Assembly: GCA_964020155.1 (NCBI GenBank)
Contig: OZ026564.1
Location: 2,128,455 to 2,192,454 of the forward strand
Source of the DNA: Chondrilla cf. caribensis
Taxonomy: Eukaryota; Porifera; Demospongiae; Chondrillida; Chondrillidae
Reading direction: 5' to 3'
DNA length: 64,000 nt
Shown here piece after piece: positions 35,181 through 47,000 of the stretch (within the stretch, counting starts at the first letter, position 1; each line of letters opens with the position of its first letter). Position numbers and translations under genes: made by a program. A model generated the notes under the pieces. It saw only the letters and a list, made by a program, of their open reading frames with translations. It ran no database searches and had not been told where the DNA came from.

Positions 35181-38100
35181 TCAAATACTTTCACTTTGAA
35201 ACTTCTTACACATCTTCTTGTGACTACCAAATTCCCATGATTGCTTTTGGCAGTTTATGTCACAGTACATAGCCTACAGTAGCAACCAATATAACAGATG
35301 AAAAAGACTGTTAATTGAGTGAGTTTCACAAGCATTCATACCACTTTGCATTTGGAACATTTCCTTAACTGAATGCCTGTAGTACCACAGTTGCTGCATT
35401 CCTCTTCAGTTCCATCATTCTGTCCAATAATAGCTGAATACAGCATTGACAATACTGTTGGGGTTCCACCCTGAGACAGACAATAATGGAAGCATGATAT
35501 CAGAGGACGTTAGGCACAACACACGTACCATGGGGATTCAGGTAATCTTAGTTGGAGATGACTGCGAGGTGCAGTCCACAGCCGGGAATGGTCCACGGGC
35601 TGGTCTCAGGCAACAGCAGTACACAGTGTGGCATCTTGTAGCACAGGGTATTAATATGAATAATATGGTCCATCAAAATATCAATCAACACAGTGGGATA
35701 GCCTCTCTCATGTTCACAGCCTTCTGTTGGGACGTTATTCCTTACCAACCTAAGGAAAGTTTTATCAACTACGTTGGCAGGATTCTTATGAGGATTTCAT
35801 AGCTACATAATGGCAAACTACTGTAGGGTGTTGAACAAGTACCTATCCTCAGTGTGTGTTCCAACTACAACAATATACCATCATTTCTACCTGAATTGAA
35901 TTTGAGGAGAGACATCCATATACAAGAAGCCAGAAACAAAACAACACAGGAGGATCTGGGTCATCTGACCATTTCTGTTACTTGCAACATGTTCCAGCAG
36001 ATCATTAGCACAGCAAGTACATTAGGACAGGTTTAGATATTTTACTCAAAAATCATGAAAATTTTCAAATATTTAAATTTTGAATATAGTTCAACTATGA
36101 ATACAGTGTATCTGATATTGTTCACAACATCTTATCTTCACCTTCAAAATTGGGAAAGGACGTAAAATGCAAACATACGTACCACTTGCGAACTTACCAC
36201 AGGAACCTTGGAAGCACTAGCCACCATCTGTTTCCACAAGGGGCTCTGTATATGGGGGTATTCCTTCAAACACTCTCTAAGAAAAGCATCTCTTTCAACA
36301 TATGAGCCATCGGATACACGCTGTGTTAGACATCTACATGTAGGATATGTAGGATAACGTTTTGAACATGGAATTAAGATAGCGTTACCTAGTAAACATA
36401 CCTTGATAAAAAAGAACTAGCCCCATACTTGATGAATGCCTTGAGCATGAACAATATATAGTAGACCTTTAGGGCCATAGCGTCATTCATTTCTTTCACT
36501 TGTTTGGCACACAAATCCTCAAGTGTTGTTGACACCCGTGTGTGGTGTTGACACAATACTAGATTATTGCCATAGTAATTCATCAGGTAGACAGGATGGA
36601 GGTTTGTAGTTATCAGAATGCGATGCAGTGGTTGCAAAGCACAAGATGGTAGCTTTGAAACAACTTCTAGATCTAAACATCAAAAGGAAAAAAGTGAACA
36701 TATATTAAAACAGGTCACAAGTGTACAATGTTGAAAGCATGCACATAGTTGAATAACAACTGTCAAGTGTGCAGTAATGTTGTGCAGATCCATAGCTACA
36801 GTCAAGAATATCAAAGCACTCAGTATGTAGTTGATGAAGATGTGTGTGGTCAAACGTCTTGCTCTTTGTCTTCAATTGTCATTCACTGTGCAATGGCTCA
36901 CAATCTCGTTATACTTGATACATACGTACGCACATATGTGCTGCATTAAAAAAATCTTATGTGGTAAAGTGAAAATTACATACCATGTGGCTTTGTGTAA
37001 TACTCCAGTTCCTTCATTGATAGGAAGTTGTTAATAGCTGTTACACATGCCTGGTGGCCTACAGACAATAAAACACAATAATTTGATGACGATAATTTTA
37101 GAGTACAACATGTAAATAGATTGCATACATTCAGGAAGATTTGGCATGAAGTGAACCAAAGGCTTGTTCTGTTAAACACTGGACACTTACCTACAAAGGC
37201 TCCCAGTTGTGCTGCTGTACGTCCGTTTCTGTTTGTCGCAGACACTTTAGCCCCAGCTTCCAACAGAAGATTAACGGTCAACACCGAGCCAGACATAGTC
37301 CCAAACATCAAAGAAGAATACTGTAATAGAGTAACACAACACTATTCCAGTACATTATCCAGATATGGTCTGCAGATAACGAGGAACTCACGAAATGTTC
37401 ATGAAGATTGCAGTTGACATCTGCTCCGTGATGGAGGAGCAGCCGACATGCCTGTACATTACCTTTGTAAGCAGCGTGCATCAATCCTGTCATTCCACTC
37501 TGGAAATTTCAAATCAGTGGCAACCATCACTTCAGTGTCTGCCTACTCTAGTGAAAGTGCTCGCACAAGACATAGACTATACAAGCAAGCAAAGCCTTCC
37601 ACAGCTAGGTCAGTGGGGTGACTCAGAATGCGCATCCACAGCCAGAGTGTCTGTACTAAGTTACCGAAAAGTAAGGTAAAATGGGCGACTAGGGAACTGG
37701 GTAGATTTGGTAATTAATTTTGACTACAAATTTATGGTGGTCGCTGTTAGAAATATGAAACAAGTTCTTTTCAAAGTTATCCCATCTTAAATTTTGCGAG
37801 GATACGGCTTGTAACAGAAGTGACTGGTGTAGTCATTAGAAATCAAAAACCCAAATTTACCCCATTTTACCTTACTTCTGGAGATAACTTGGACTTCAAT
37901 CCGTATCAACCACTCAGTGATTAGATTTCAAAAGGCTATTACTTCCAAGCTACAAATGCCTTTCGAGTCGCCCGGCCTATCCTACCGCGGGTACTGTACA
38001 CCACTGCAGAGTGTCTATGATCCTAGATCACCTCATCTGTAGCGTCCACTCTCGTCCCGGTCACCGACAACAGGTCTACCAAGGCATCTTGTTTGAACTG

Positions 38101-38266
38101 TGAAGGGTCTACACGAATAGAATAGAATTAGCTATCTATGCTGTTGGCGAGGGCCGTACACGTCGTAAAGGATAGTGCCTTAAACAATCAACTGAAAGTT
38201 ACCTTGCTGACAAACTTCGAGAAGTTTCTTTTCAGAATCAAGTCGAGCTTGGTATTTGTCTGTCAT
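35181..38266 (-). CDS. ANKMY2: Ankyrin repeat and MYND domain protein 2 (ANKMY2)
   Basis: In vertebrates ANKMY2 is linked to FKBP38, Hedgehog signalling and adenylyl cyclase delivery to cilia. Nine exons: 38203-38266, 38032-38108, 37392-37499, 37191-37320, 36984-37058, 36402-36672, 36198-36333, 35342-35470 and 35181-35273. All phases fit, and the product is 360 residues (human 441, as I recall). Start MTDKYQARLDSEKKLLEV. Ankyrin repeats include GMTGLMHAAYKGNVQACRLL and GRTAAQLGAFVG. The linker YYTKPHG, LHRILITTNLHPV matches human YYTKPQG, LHKIITTTNLHPV. The C-terminal MYND finger is complete: CSNC, CSKC, YCDINC, HKKMC. It ends soon after the finger, so the acidic tail of the human protein is absent. 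Confidence 0.95.
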
Positions 38267-38428
38267 TTCCGCAGTATATTTTGTTTAGTTCCTCCACATA
38301 ATGAGACAATCAAAGGGACGTACTGACTTGAAGTTCTTGAAGAATGGCTGTCCCTGTCAACGTATACACGTACGAATGTAGCTAGGTGACGGAGGGGAAT
38401 CCCTCTACTCGCGATCGGACAACACAAA
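38267..38428. promoter_or_regulatory. Compact divergent promoter region, ANKMY2 / ALG13
   Basis: Only 162 bp separate the two divergent start codons, so regulatory DNA and both 5' untranslated regions must overlap or be very short. No TATA box is evident on either strand. Confidence 0.6.
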
Positions 38429-41028
38429 ATGGCGGAGGAGGGGGGTGGTAATCGTAGCAAACTGGGTGAAATACTCGGACCCTGTGTGTTTGTAACTGTT
38501 GGATCGACTACATTCCATGAATTAACGTACACTGTATTGTCTGAAAAGTTTGTGAATGTACGTATGCCAAGTCGCTTTTATTTGTTTTTTTAATGGTATA
38601 ATCATAGTTACTCATGTTTTGTCATCATACCAGTCATTTTACTTTCATGCTTGATATTCTATTTAATCATGTTATTCTTTGATTTAAAAAAAATACCATT
38701 TTCGACCTCATTTGCATTGTACATGTAATGTGGCTATGTAGTGGAGGCGTGACTGGGCATTACTAGTGAACCTTGTGATTATATACTATAGTTTGAAAGC
38801 AGAATGGGGATAAACTGAATGTCTGAACCTCAAAATTGTTCGAGAGAAAGTTTTTTTTCGAATTTTATTCCATTGTCAAAGTAACATTTACTTGAATTGC
38901 TATATTATATGCAGCCTTGATAAGGTTTTAGGTCAGCCGGTTGGTTGTAGCTGTTACTCATGAGACATTTGTTTGGCATGCTAGTTTGATTTTCTTTATT
39001 CCCACCAACAAGCCTCAGATTGCTGTCTGTGTGGAGAGAATCCTCATAACTCAACTGGTTGGGTATGGGATTATATTGATATTGATAATATTATTGTTGG
39101 AAGTGTCTAATACATGTGTGTTTCGATTACAATAAGCTATGCAATTAGATCAATGTTTTCACTGATTTCCCAAATGTTGTCCCGTCAGTATTACTCCGCC
39201 TTGTGTTACTCTTTGCACTGTGTTCAGACCTTATTTCAACTTGGATTTTTTCAACTTGTGGTCCAAGCTGGTAAGGGAGGACAAGATATACCACTTCCCA
39301 AAGCACCTGATTCTTTTGACATAGTTGTTTATGAGTATAAACCAAGTTTGACAGAAGATTTGCAAAAAGCATCTCTTGTAATTAGTCATGGAGGTGAGTT
39401 AGAGCTATTCGACGTATTTGATTCATGCTTCCTTGAACAGTACAAGTGATGGGTTTTACAAACATTACAGCATGATACCTCTTATACCCTTAAACCTCTG
39501 TTTCAGTGGTGTCAGTGTGTACTTATTATAAGGTTCATTTGATCCATAATATACATATAGACATACAAAAACTTCCCATATGGTTTTGCAATCTGAGTTA
39601 CAAAGTAATGTGTCTGTCCAACATGTAATGATCGAAGAACAGTATGGCCCATGTACAGTACTTGTTCTGGACTGTATCTTATTTGCAGTAACAGAGAAGT
39701 ACATAAGTAGATACAGTACATATGTATTTGAGTGCTAATTGTTTAGTAAGTAACCTGGTTAGTACATATTATATACCTCCATTAATACATACATTTCATT
39801 CAGTCCCTAGCTCATTTACACTATGACAACCAGTACTGACAGTAATTACCCCCGATAAGAAGTACAGATTTGGTGTACCTGTCAATGTACTTACTGAGCA
39901 AGTTGGAATCAACACGTTGTGCTTTTTGTGTTCATTGCATGTATGTAGGTGCTGGCTGTATTTCGGAATCTCTTGGTTTAAAGAAGCCTTTAATAGTAGT
40001 TATTAATGACAAACTAATGAACAATCATCAAAGGGAATTGGCAGATCAATTGTCTGAGGAAGGCTATCTCCTCAGCACTTCACCAAAGTGAGCATTCAGC
40101 TATGTCCATGTAGCTAATAGCTCCGTATATTCCAACTTCTGGGTATAGGATAGCTGCATTGAGTGCAAAACCAGAACTTCATGTTACAATGTTGTTACTA
40201 TAATATTATTATGTAGATGTATGGGATTGGGGTATATATAATATTATTATGTATATACTGTACTACTGTGAACGCTGATTATTTAGTGCTGCTCGCTGTT
40301 AAGTGCCTATTTTGTCCTTGTACTATTGGTACATTTATTAAGCGCCAACGCAATGGGAAAGTATCGTTCTCGTTGCCTTCCTTTTTCTCAATGAGTAGTT
40401 GCTCTCCATTGATAGGAGTCCAGACGACTTTTTAGACATGATTACCTCCGACTACACTGGATAGATCGTACTCTTGGGCTTGAGTAACTCCAGAGGCCAT
40501 TTCCTCACAGTGATATATTTGGCACCGTTGTTAAGCACTTGCTCTTTATTAAGCACCTATTTCCTTGCTGCCACACCTATAAGCACCGGCACTTAACAAC
40601 CAGTGTTTGCGGTATCTATTGAAGGGTTTTCTGTTATCCTTCTATATAATATTATATGCAGGGCTTGGTTATGTTTTGTGTAATGAATTAACAATTAATA
40701 CTAATTGTCACACATACATATTGACCCTATTTCGCACCTAGGCTGAATTGTATTATATTTCAAGCATGTAGAAGTACATAATGTACAGCTGTGTATATAT
40801 TATACATATACATAATATATGCATGCATGGTGCGTTCATGCTTCATATTAATATTATTTAAAAATAAATGAAATTTCCTCAATATTTTTATTTTTACTTT
40901 ACAGTGAACTGCTGAGCACTGTGGAAGCCTACAAGCCTAGTCAAGTAAAACGTTATGAACCGGGGGATCCAGCAAAATTTGGTGTACACATAGATAGACT
41001 AATGAACTATAAGTCAAAAACAACTTAG
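38429..41028 (+). CDS. ALG13: ALG13, UDP-GlcNAc transferase catalytic subunit
   Basis: With ALG14 it forms the ER enzyme that adds the second GlcNAc to dolichol-PP-GlcNAc in N-glycan assembly. Four exons: 38429-38557, 39228-39393, 39949-40087 and 40905-41028, phase-consistent, 185 residues. This is the short glycosyltransferase form (yeast-like), with no OTU or Tudor extension. Motifs: [12 protein letters not shown] near the N-terminus, [17 protein letters not shown] (human LVISHAGAGSCLETL), [19 protein letters not shown] (human PLVVVINEKLMNNHQLELA) and the basic C-terminal end. The first donor, GTACGTATG, is made of tetranucleotide-repeat-like sequence. Confidence 0.95.
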
Positions 41029-41046
41029 AAATTATGTAATAATTAC

Positions 41047-41052
41047 AATAAA
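41047..41052 (+). terminator. AATAAA polyadenylation signal of ALG13
   Basis: The hexamer lies 19 bp after the ALG13 stop and 44 bp before the convergent SAFB-like stop codon. The two 3' untranslated regions must therefore overlap on opposite strands. Confidence 0.6.
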
Positions 41053-41095
41053 CTGTTACAGTATGTTACTTCATAATGACAGAATGTTGGGGGTG

Positions 41096-44000
41096 TTAAT
41101 AGCGCCTGCCTCCTCCTGGATACATGTGTGACATTCCTCCACTGTTGTCTCTAGACTGTGGGAATCTGTGAGTAATTTGCGGGTTATGAGGGGATACACT
41201 GCCACGCCCCCTACCCCGACCTCGTCCACGAAGAGAAAATGGGGATCTGTTCATGGCACTTGGACCACTGCGTTCAGCTAGAAGGTTACCAGTTGCTGAA
41301 GTACTGTTAGATGGATTTGGTCTTTCTTGCTGACCGTATCTACAAAAGTGTAATAATAATGATTTGTACCGTGCAACCAACAACAACTGTAATTATAAGT
41401 TCATTCTTACCCTCTGGTATTGCTTGTTGGCACATTGGTCCTAGCAGGCTGGTTCCTCCAACTTTGCAGTGCACTCTGGTCACCAGACATACCATGTGGG
41501 GCTGTTGGTTTTGGCATAGGTGCAGTACCCCTGTCTTTGTTGGTCTGGTGCTGACTGTATGGGACACTCTCCTGCTGCCTGTCCAAGGTTCTTCCCTGGG
41601 CATATCCTGGGGCCATATTGTAAGAATTTGAAGACGGTGGCAGGGAGTCATAACCACTCAGTTGCTGTTTCTTATCTGCAGAGTAACCAGGTTGCTCACG
41701 GCTTTGATATGACTGTGTGGAGGTCATCATGCCACTCCATCCGCTATTAGAGGTGCTGCTCAGAGTAGAACCCCCTGGCATGTTCAGTCTTCCACCTGTC
41801 ATGCTGTAAGGTGACACCATGTGAGCTGGAGGTACCCGCTTTGCTTCATACTCGGAATGAGTCGGCCCAATGGGCCTCTTCTGGGCAGCGTGCATAGGAG
41901 GATTGTTATATGAGTGGCGGTAGTCATAACTGCTCTGTTGTTGGAGTATACGCTCTCTATCTCTAAGTTGTCTCTCCCTTTCTTCCATATTTCTTTCATG
42001 ACTTTCCTTTTCCTCACGGAAACGCATCTCCCTCTCCCGCAATTGCTTTTCCATTTGTTCCAAGGACTTACGTTCTCGCTCAATCAATTCTTTCTCCTTC
42101 ATAGCTTTATGTTTGAGTTCTCTTTCTAATTCTTCACGGAGCTGCCTATCACGTCTTTCTCTATCCAAAAGTTCCCTTTCTCTATCTCTTAACCTTCTGT
42201 CTTGCTCGATAGAAGCTATCTTCTCTTTCATTTCGCGATCCCTTAAAGCTTTCATCTGTTCAGCCAGCTGTTTTTCATGACGTTGGATTGCTAATTCTCT
42301 TTGAAATAGTTCTTCAGTAGTACGCACAATAATGTCAGATCTTGGTTCCAGTCGTCCTTCAAAACGGCTAATGGCTCCTCGCGACGAAGAGGGAATGGGA
42401 TCTGGAAGTAACCCCCTGCTTTTGCCATCAAATGGTCCCCGCTCATCAGACCCTCTCATCATCCTCCTCAGGTCACCCCTCGGTGGACTTCTTCCTCTTG
42501 GTGAATGTCTACGAGGTGATCTACCAACCCTTCGAGGAGATCTGCTTCTACGAGTTCTTCTATGTATATGTAACCAAGACAAATATGAATTCATACCCAA
42601 GTCCAGCTCACTGGCCTTTACACAGATATACAATTAAATACCACAACAATACATTTGGTACGTTACATCAAACTATCCCTCATACTTTAGGGGATATACG
42701 GTCACATCCAGGAGGATTATTTTATACATACGTATGTACGTACAAATATGCAAGACCACAATTTATCAACACCTTGCAACATACTGCATACCTGGGACTG
42801 TGTCTGCGGTCCAGCCTACGCTCCAGAGATGACCTCCTCCGAGGTGACTCTAAAGCAATGTCAATAAGTGACAAATAATAAGTTGAACACTATACAATGA
42901 AACCTGCTACAAAGACCACCTTCACCACAAGGACCTCTTGCCTTAAGTGACTATTATCGGACTGCCTGGTATGTCAACTCCACTTAATAAAACCACAACT
43001 GTATAAAGACCACCTGTCTTTAGAGTCTCTTTCCTAGTCCCTTGGGTGGTCTTTATATATATGTTTCACTCTATTATGCAAATAGGAGTAGGCTAACTCA
43101 GCCTAGAAAATACCATATTAAGTCATGCTGCTATGTACGGTACTAATCATATAAAACTGAACGTTCTACGGGTACGGAACGGGCGTACCCGTACCCGTTC
43201 CCACTAAACGGGAACGGACGTTTAGTAGGCGTTTCACCGAACTTGACGATTGCAAAAAATGTATACCTACGTAGTGATACCTGGAGTGACACCTACGTAT
43301 CTCCTTTTCATCGTGTTATAGTTCGTTAGAAGACGGTTTATTCGAGTTACGTGAAGCAGCGAATTCTCTTTTTCGTCGTTCGAGAAAAAGCTACACAGAA
43401 GACGATGAAACGACCGCGGTCGAACTCCAACAACTACTTAAGAGCGAATTGTATCACGCCTCGCTATCCACGATACTCCGAGGAACACTCATGACGGGAG
43501 AAGAACGTACGTACGTACGTAGAAAGCTCGTTTCGAAATAGCACTTCACTATAAAAATTAACGCGTACGTTACAATAATAAATGATAACACGAGGTGTCG
43601 ATTACGGTAAGAACGGGTACGCCCGTACCCGTACCCGTTTCACGGGCGTTTTCACACTACGGGTACGCCTGTAGAACGTTCAGTTTTGTATGATTTGTAC
43701 CGTATGTCTGTTATAGTGTTCTTTGATAGAGAGTAGGAATAAACTCTTAGGAAGGATTGGAGAGCTGTAGGGTATTCACCAACAAGGTGCACGTACCTAC
43801 ATGCATAGGTTGGTCACTTGTCTGTATATTGTAAAACTGGCATATTCCAGTAGATTTGTTCAGTCAAAAGTAAAACAGAGTATTGTGGGAAAAATAGGGC
43901 CTTAAGTATTGTAGGAAAACAGTACCTTTGTATCCTTTAGGTGATAGAATTTAGACCATATTTGAACATGTATGATTTGATCTGTACTTGGTTATAGTGA

Positions 44001-47000
44001 GCCACTTCTCAAAACTCATCCCCTAAATAATACCTCTACTAAACCATACGCATTGTTTAGTATGTACGTATGTACACACATATGTATGAATGTGTATACC
44101 ACAACATCCCCCTACCTCGGTGACGCTCTCTGTCAGGACTTCTCCTGTCAAGATCTGAGTCTTGCATCGATTGGAATTCATCGTTACTGTGACTGGCATC
44201 AGATCCTTTGGTGTGCTCCACCCCCTTGCTGTCTTCTTTCCGGAAGGCATCATCTGGCATATTTTTGTCTGAGTTATCTTTTCTACTGTCCCTGGAACGA
44301 TTCCCACCACTTTCACTGGACTTCTCTGAAACATTGCGATTATCTTCTACATGTTGACTAGCACTTGAGGAAGGTGGAGGGTGTTTTGCCTGTCAAACAA
44401 ACAACATAATACATAAATAGACTGGGGTAACATTGAATGCATAGTATATACGTATGTACGTACGTACACATGCCATACCTGTACCAACTCGAACATGATG
44501 TTAAAGAGTTTCACATAGGGAAAGTATGTACTTGGCAAAAGACCAAAACCAATGCCATCACAGCCAAAATCAAAATAAGGTACTCAATTAACTGACTCCC
44601 ATTGCCTTGGTGATTTGGCAGTGTCACAACAAATGGTTTCTACCAATAAACTTTCAGTTGATAATTATACTTCAATACCAAACAGTAGGTGACCTGTTTG
44701 CACCACCACAGGATGAAATGATCCTGTTTGTCTAGGTTAGAGTTACAGAGTGGGCAAGCCACAGAAATGACTGATGATAGTTACTAACCATTTTCACGTA
44801 ACATCTTAAACCACAATAGCAAGCTACATAGTGAATTGATGAATAAGTTGACAACATTAAAGGGATATGACAAAATTTGTCAGGGGCACAGATACAGAAT
44901 CAGTGCATTAGTTATTAATGTTAGCCTTGTACCCATACATGTTTCCTGCTTGTTTATATGTTCTACAGATGATGAAACGTGTGAATGTGAAAATATTGGC
45001 TGGATACAAGACTACATCATAATCACGTCTGCTTATTTTGATACTGTAGGACACCGGTAAAGCTAGCAACTACGTACCTGTGTACTGCACATGGCTCATT
45101 TAATAAATATTATCAAAATGAATTCAATTGTGACTACTCATTAGATTTCACAGTATACATGGTTGGTCCCACAAGCTTTACAGACAGCTGTACAAAGTCA
45201 GTGACATGACTGTCTACATGTAAATTGTAGACAAAACAACACAAAACGTAATGACAAAAAGACAACAACATGATCACTTTTGAAAACTCACAATTTCAAT
45301 TAGCAATTTTTGACCTTTCAGTTCTCTTAAACTCAACTCCCTTATGCAAGTGTCTGCCTCTTTCTCTGACTTCATTGTAACAAATCCATAACATTTTGGT
45401 GGATGGTAACGGTTCTTTCGGGCTACTATTCTTGCAGACAAAACCTAAATACATACATACGTACTTGATGATGTTATGCAATAATAATTACAAGTTATTA
45501 GTAAGTAACAACCATCAATAATGCAAGGATGTAGTGTTAACTCTCCTGACTATCCTGTATCCTGACCTTCATTTACGTACGTACAATGTTGTTCATTGAA
45601 ATATGTTTTACAGGATAAAGTTTCATTCACACAAAACATGAAAATCTTGCTCTATCTGGCCTATTTGACCAATGTATACCAGCGAATTCGAGTGCTAATC
45701 TTTCGGAAACAGAGGATTAGCACGGAATATTCGAAATTACATGGTTTTCTAACCTTTTAGACTTACCGCTGTCGCTCTCGGATACTTTTTTGCCAGGCGA
45801 AGGCTCATCTCTGCCTTAAACGAGTTCGAATCAACCGAGCGGGATTCTGACGAGGACTATCTTTCCAACAGACGTTACTCTTCTCACGAAAGAAGGTTTC
45901 TGGATTTCTTGTACAGTTGAAAAGGCGCTTTAGGTCTGCATTCCTTTCGATTATCACTTTCTCTAGAAATGTAACAACCCGTACGTAGCACGTAGGTATC
46001 AACACGTAGGTAAACCGTACTTAACACGTCCGTTCATCCGTAGGCAACCCGTAGTACGTTCAGTTTTTACTGAAAGTACTGTAGGTTAACAGTTGAGAAA
46101 TATGTATATCTCAACAGAATAAGTTTATTGCATAGGAATATACATACGTACATACACACAAGTTTACATATGCAGAAAGATACATATGTACATACACACA
46201 AGTTTACATATGCAGAAAGATACATATGTACATAATGTGCATACTATAGAAAAAACATGTGTACTCACATTTCCACATTTTGAGAAGAAGTCTTGCAGGT
46301 CAACAGCCGTTATAGATTTACTGAGAGAGCCTCCTGTCCCACTCACCCACAAATGGCATTTTGAACTATATACAGACGTACAACAAAAGAAAGTGAGTTG
46401 AATGATAGTAAAACAGAGTGTCAGTATAGGATGTATGTATGTACGTATACTATAGAAACACGATGATAGCAACCATCTTTATACCGAATATGGGAGGAAG
46501 CAGTTAAATACAAGTACAAATGGATTCAAAAGGTGACTTAAACATTTTCCACGTGGTTATCACAGTTTCGTAGGTAGATCTGCTGCCTGTGTCCGAGATT
46601 TACCCAATTAGCTCAAAGTTAACATACATAGCTATTAATACTGTGCGCTGTGAGTGGACGATGGAAAGAACCATGCTGTTGCATTCTCCCTTGCTTAGTT
46701 CAATGCCACAATTCCACTGCTGCACAGAATCCCACCACTGGAGGAAGGCTCATCACTGCTGCATAAATTACGATCTGAAGTTTGGGAACCGTGAACAAGG
46801 GAGATCTTTGACTAGCTTCCGCATGTACTGCACTCTGACCACAGAAGCCCTCTGTACTGCCATGGATGTGCACTGCTATGCAATGTCCTGAGTAGGGATC
46901 CATTGAATTTCTTCTCAAAATTCAGTATGCTCATGATCTGACATTCTCCTCGATAGCCATAATTGACATATCAATACGTAGTCCCACATTTCAAAGGAAT

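Noticed and set aside
35446..35802. 118-codon plus-strand frame
   Set aside because: It overlaps the ANKMY2 MYND-finger exon on the other strand and lies mostly in its intron; no recognisable motif.
44478..44493. Possible extra SAFB-like exon (MFELVQ) between 44389 and 45292
   Set aside because: The flanking exons join in phase without it, and no clear acceptor was found.
46589..46918. Opposing frames of 100 and 72 codons in an intron of the SAFB-like gene
   Set aside because: No family motif, no splice sites in a suitable phase and ordinary intron composition.
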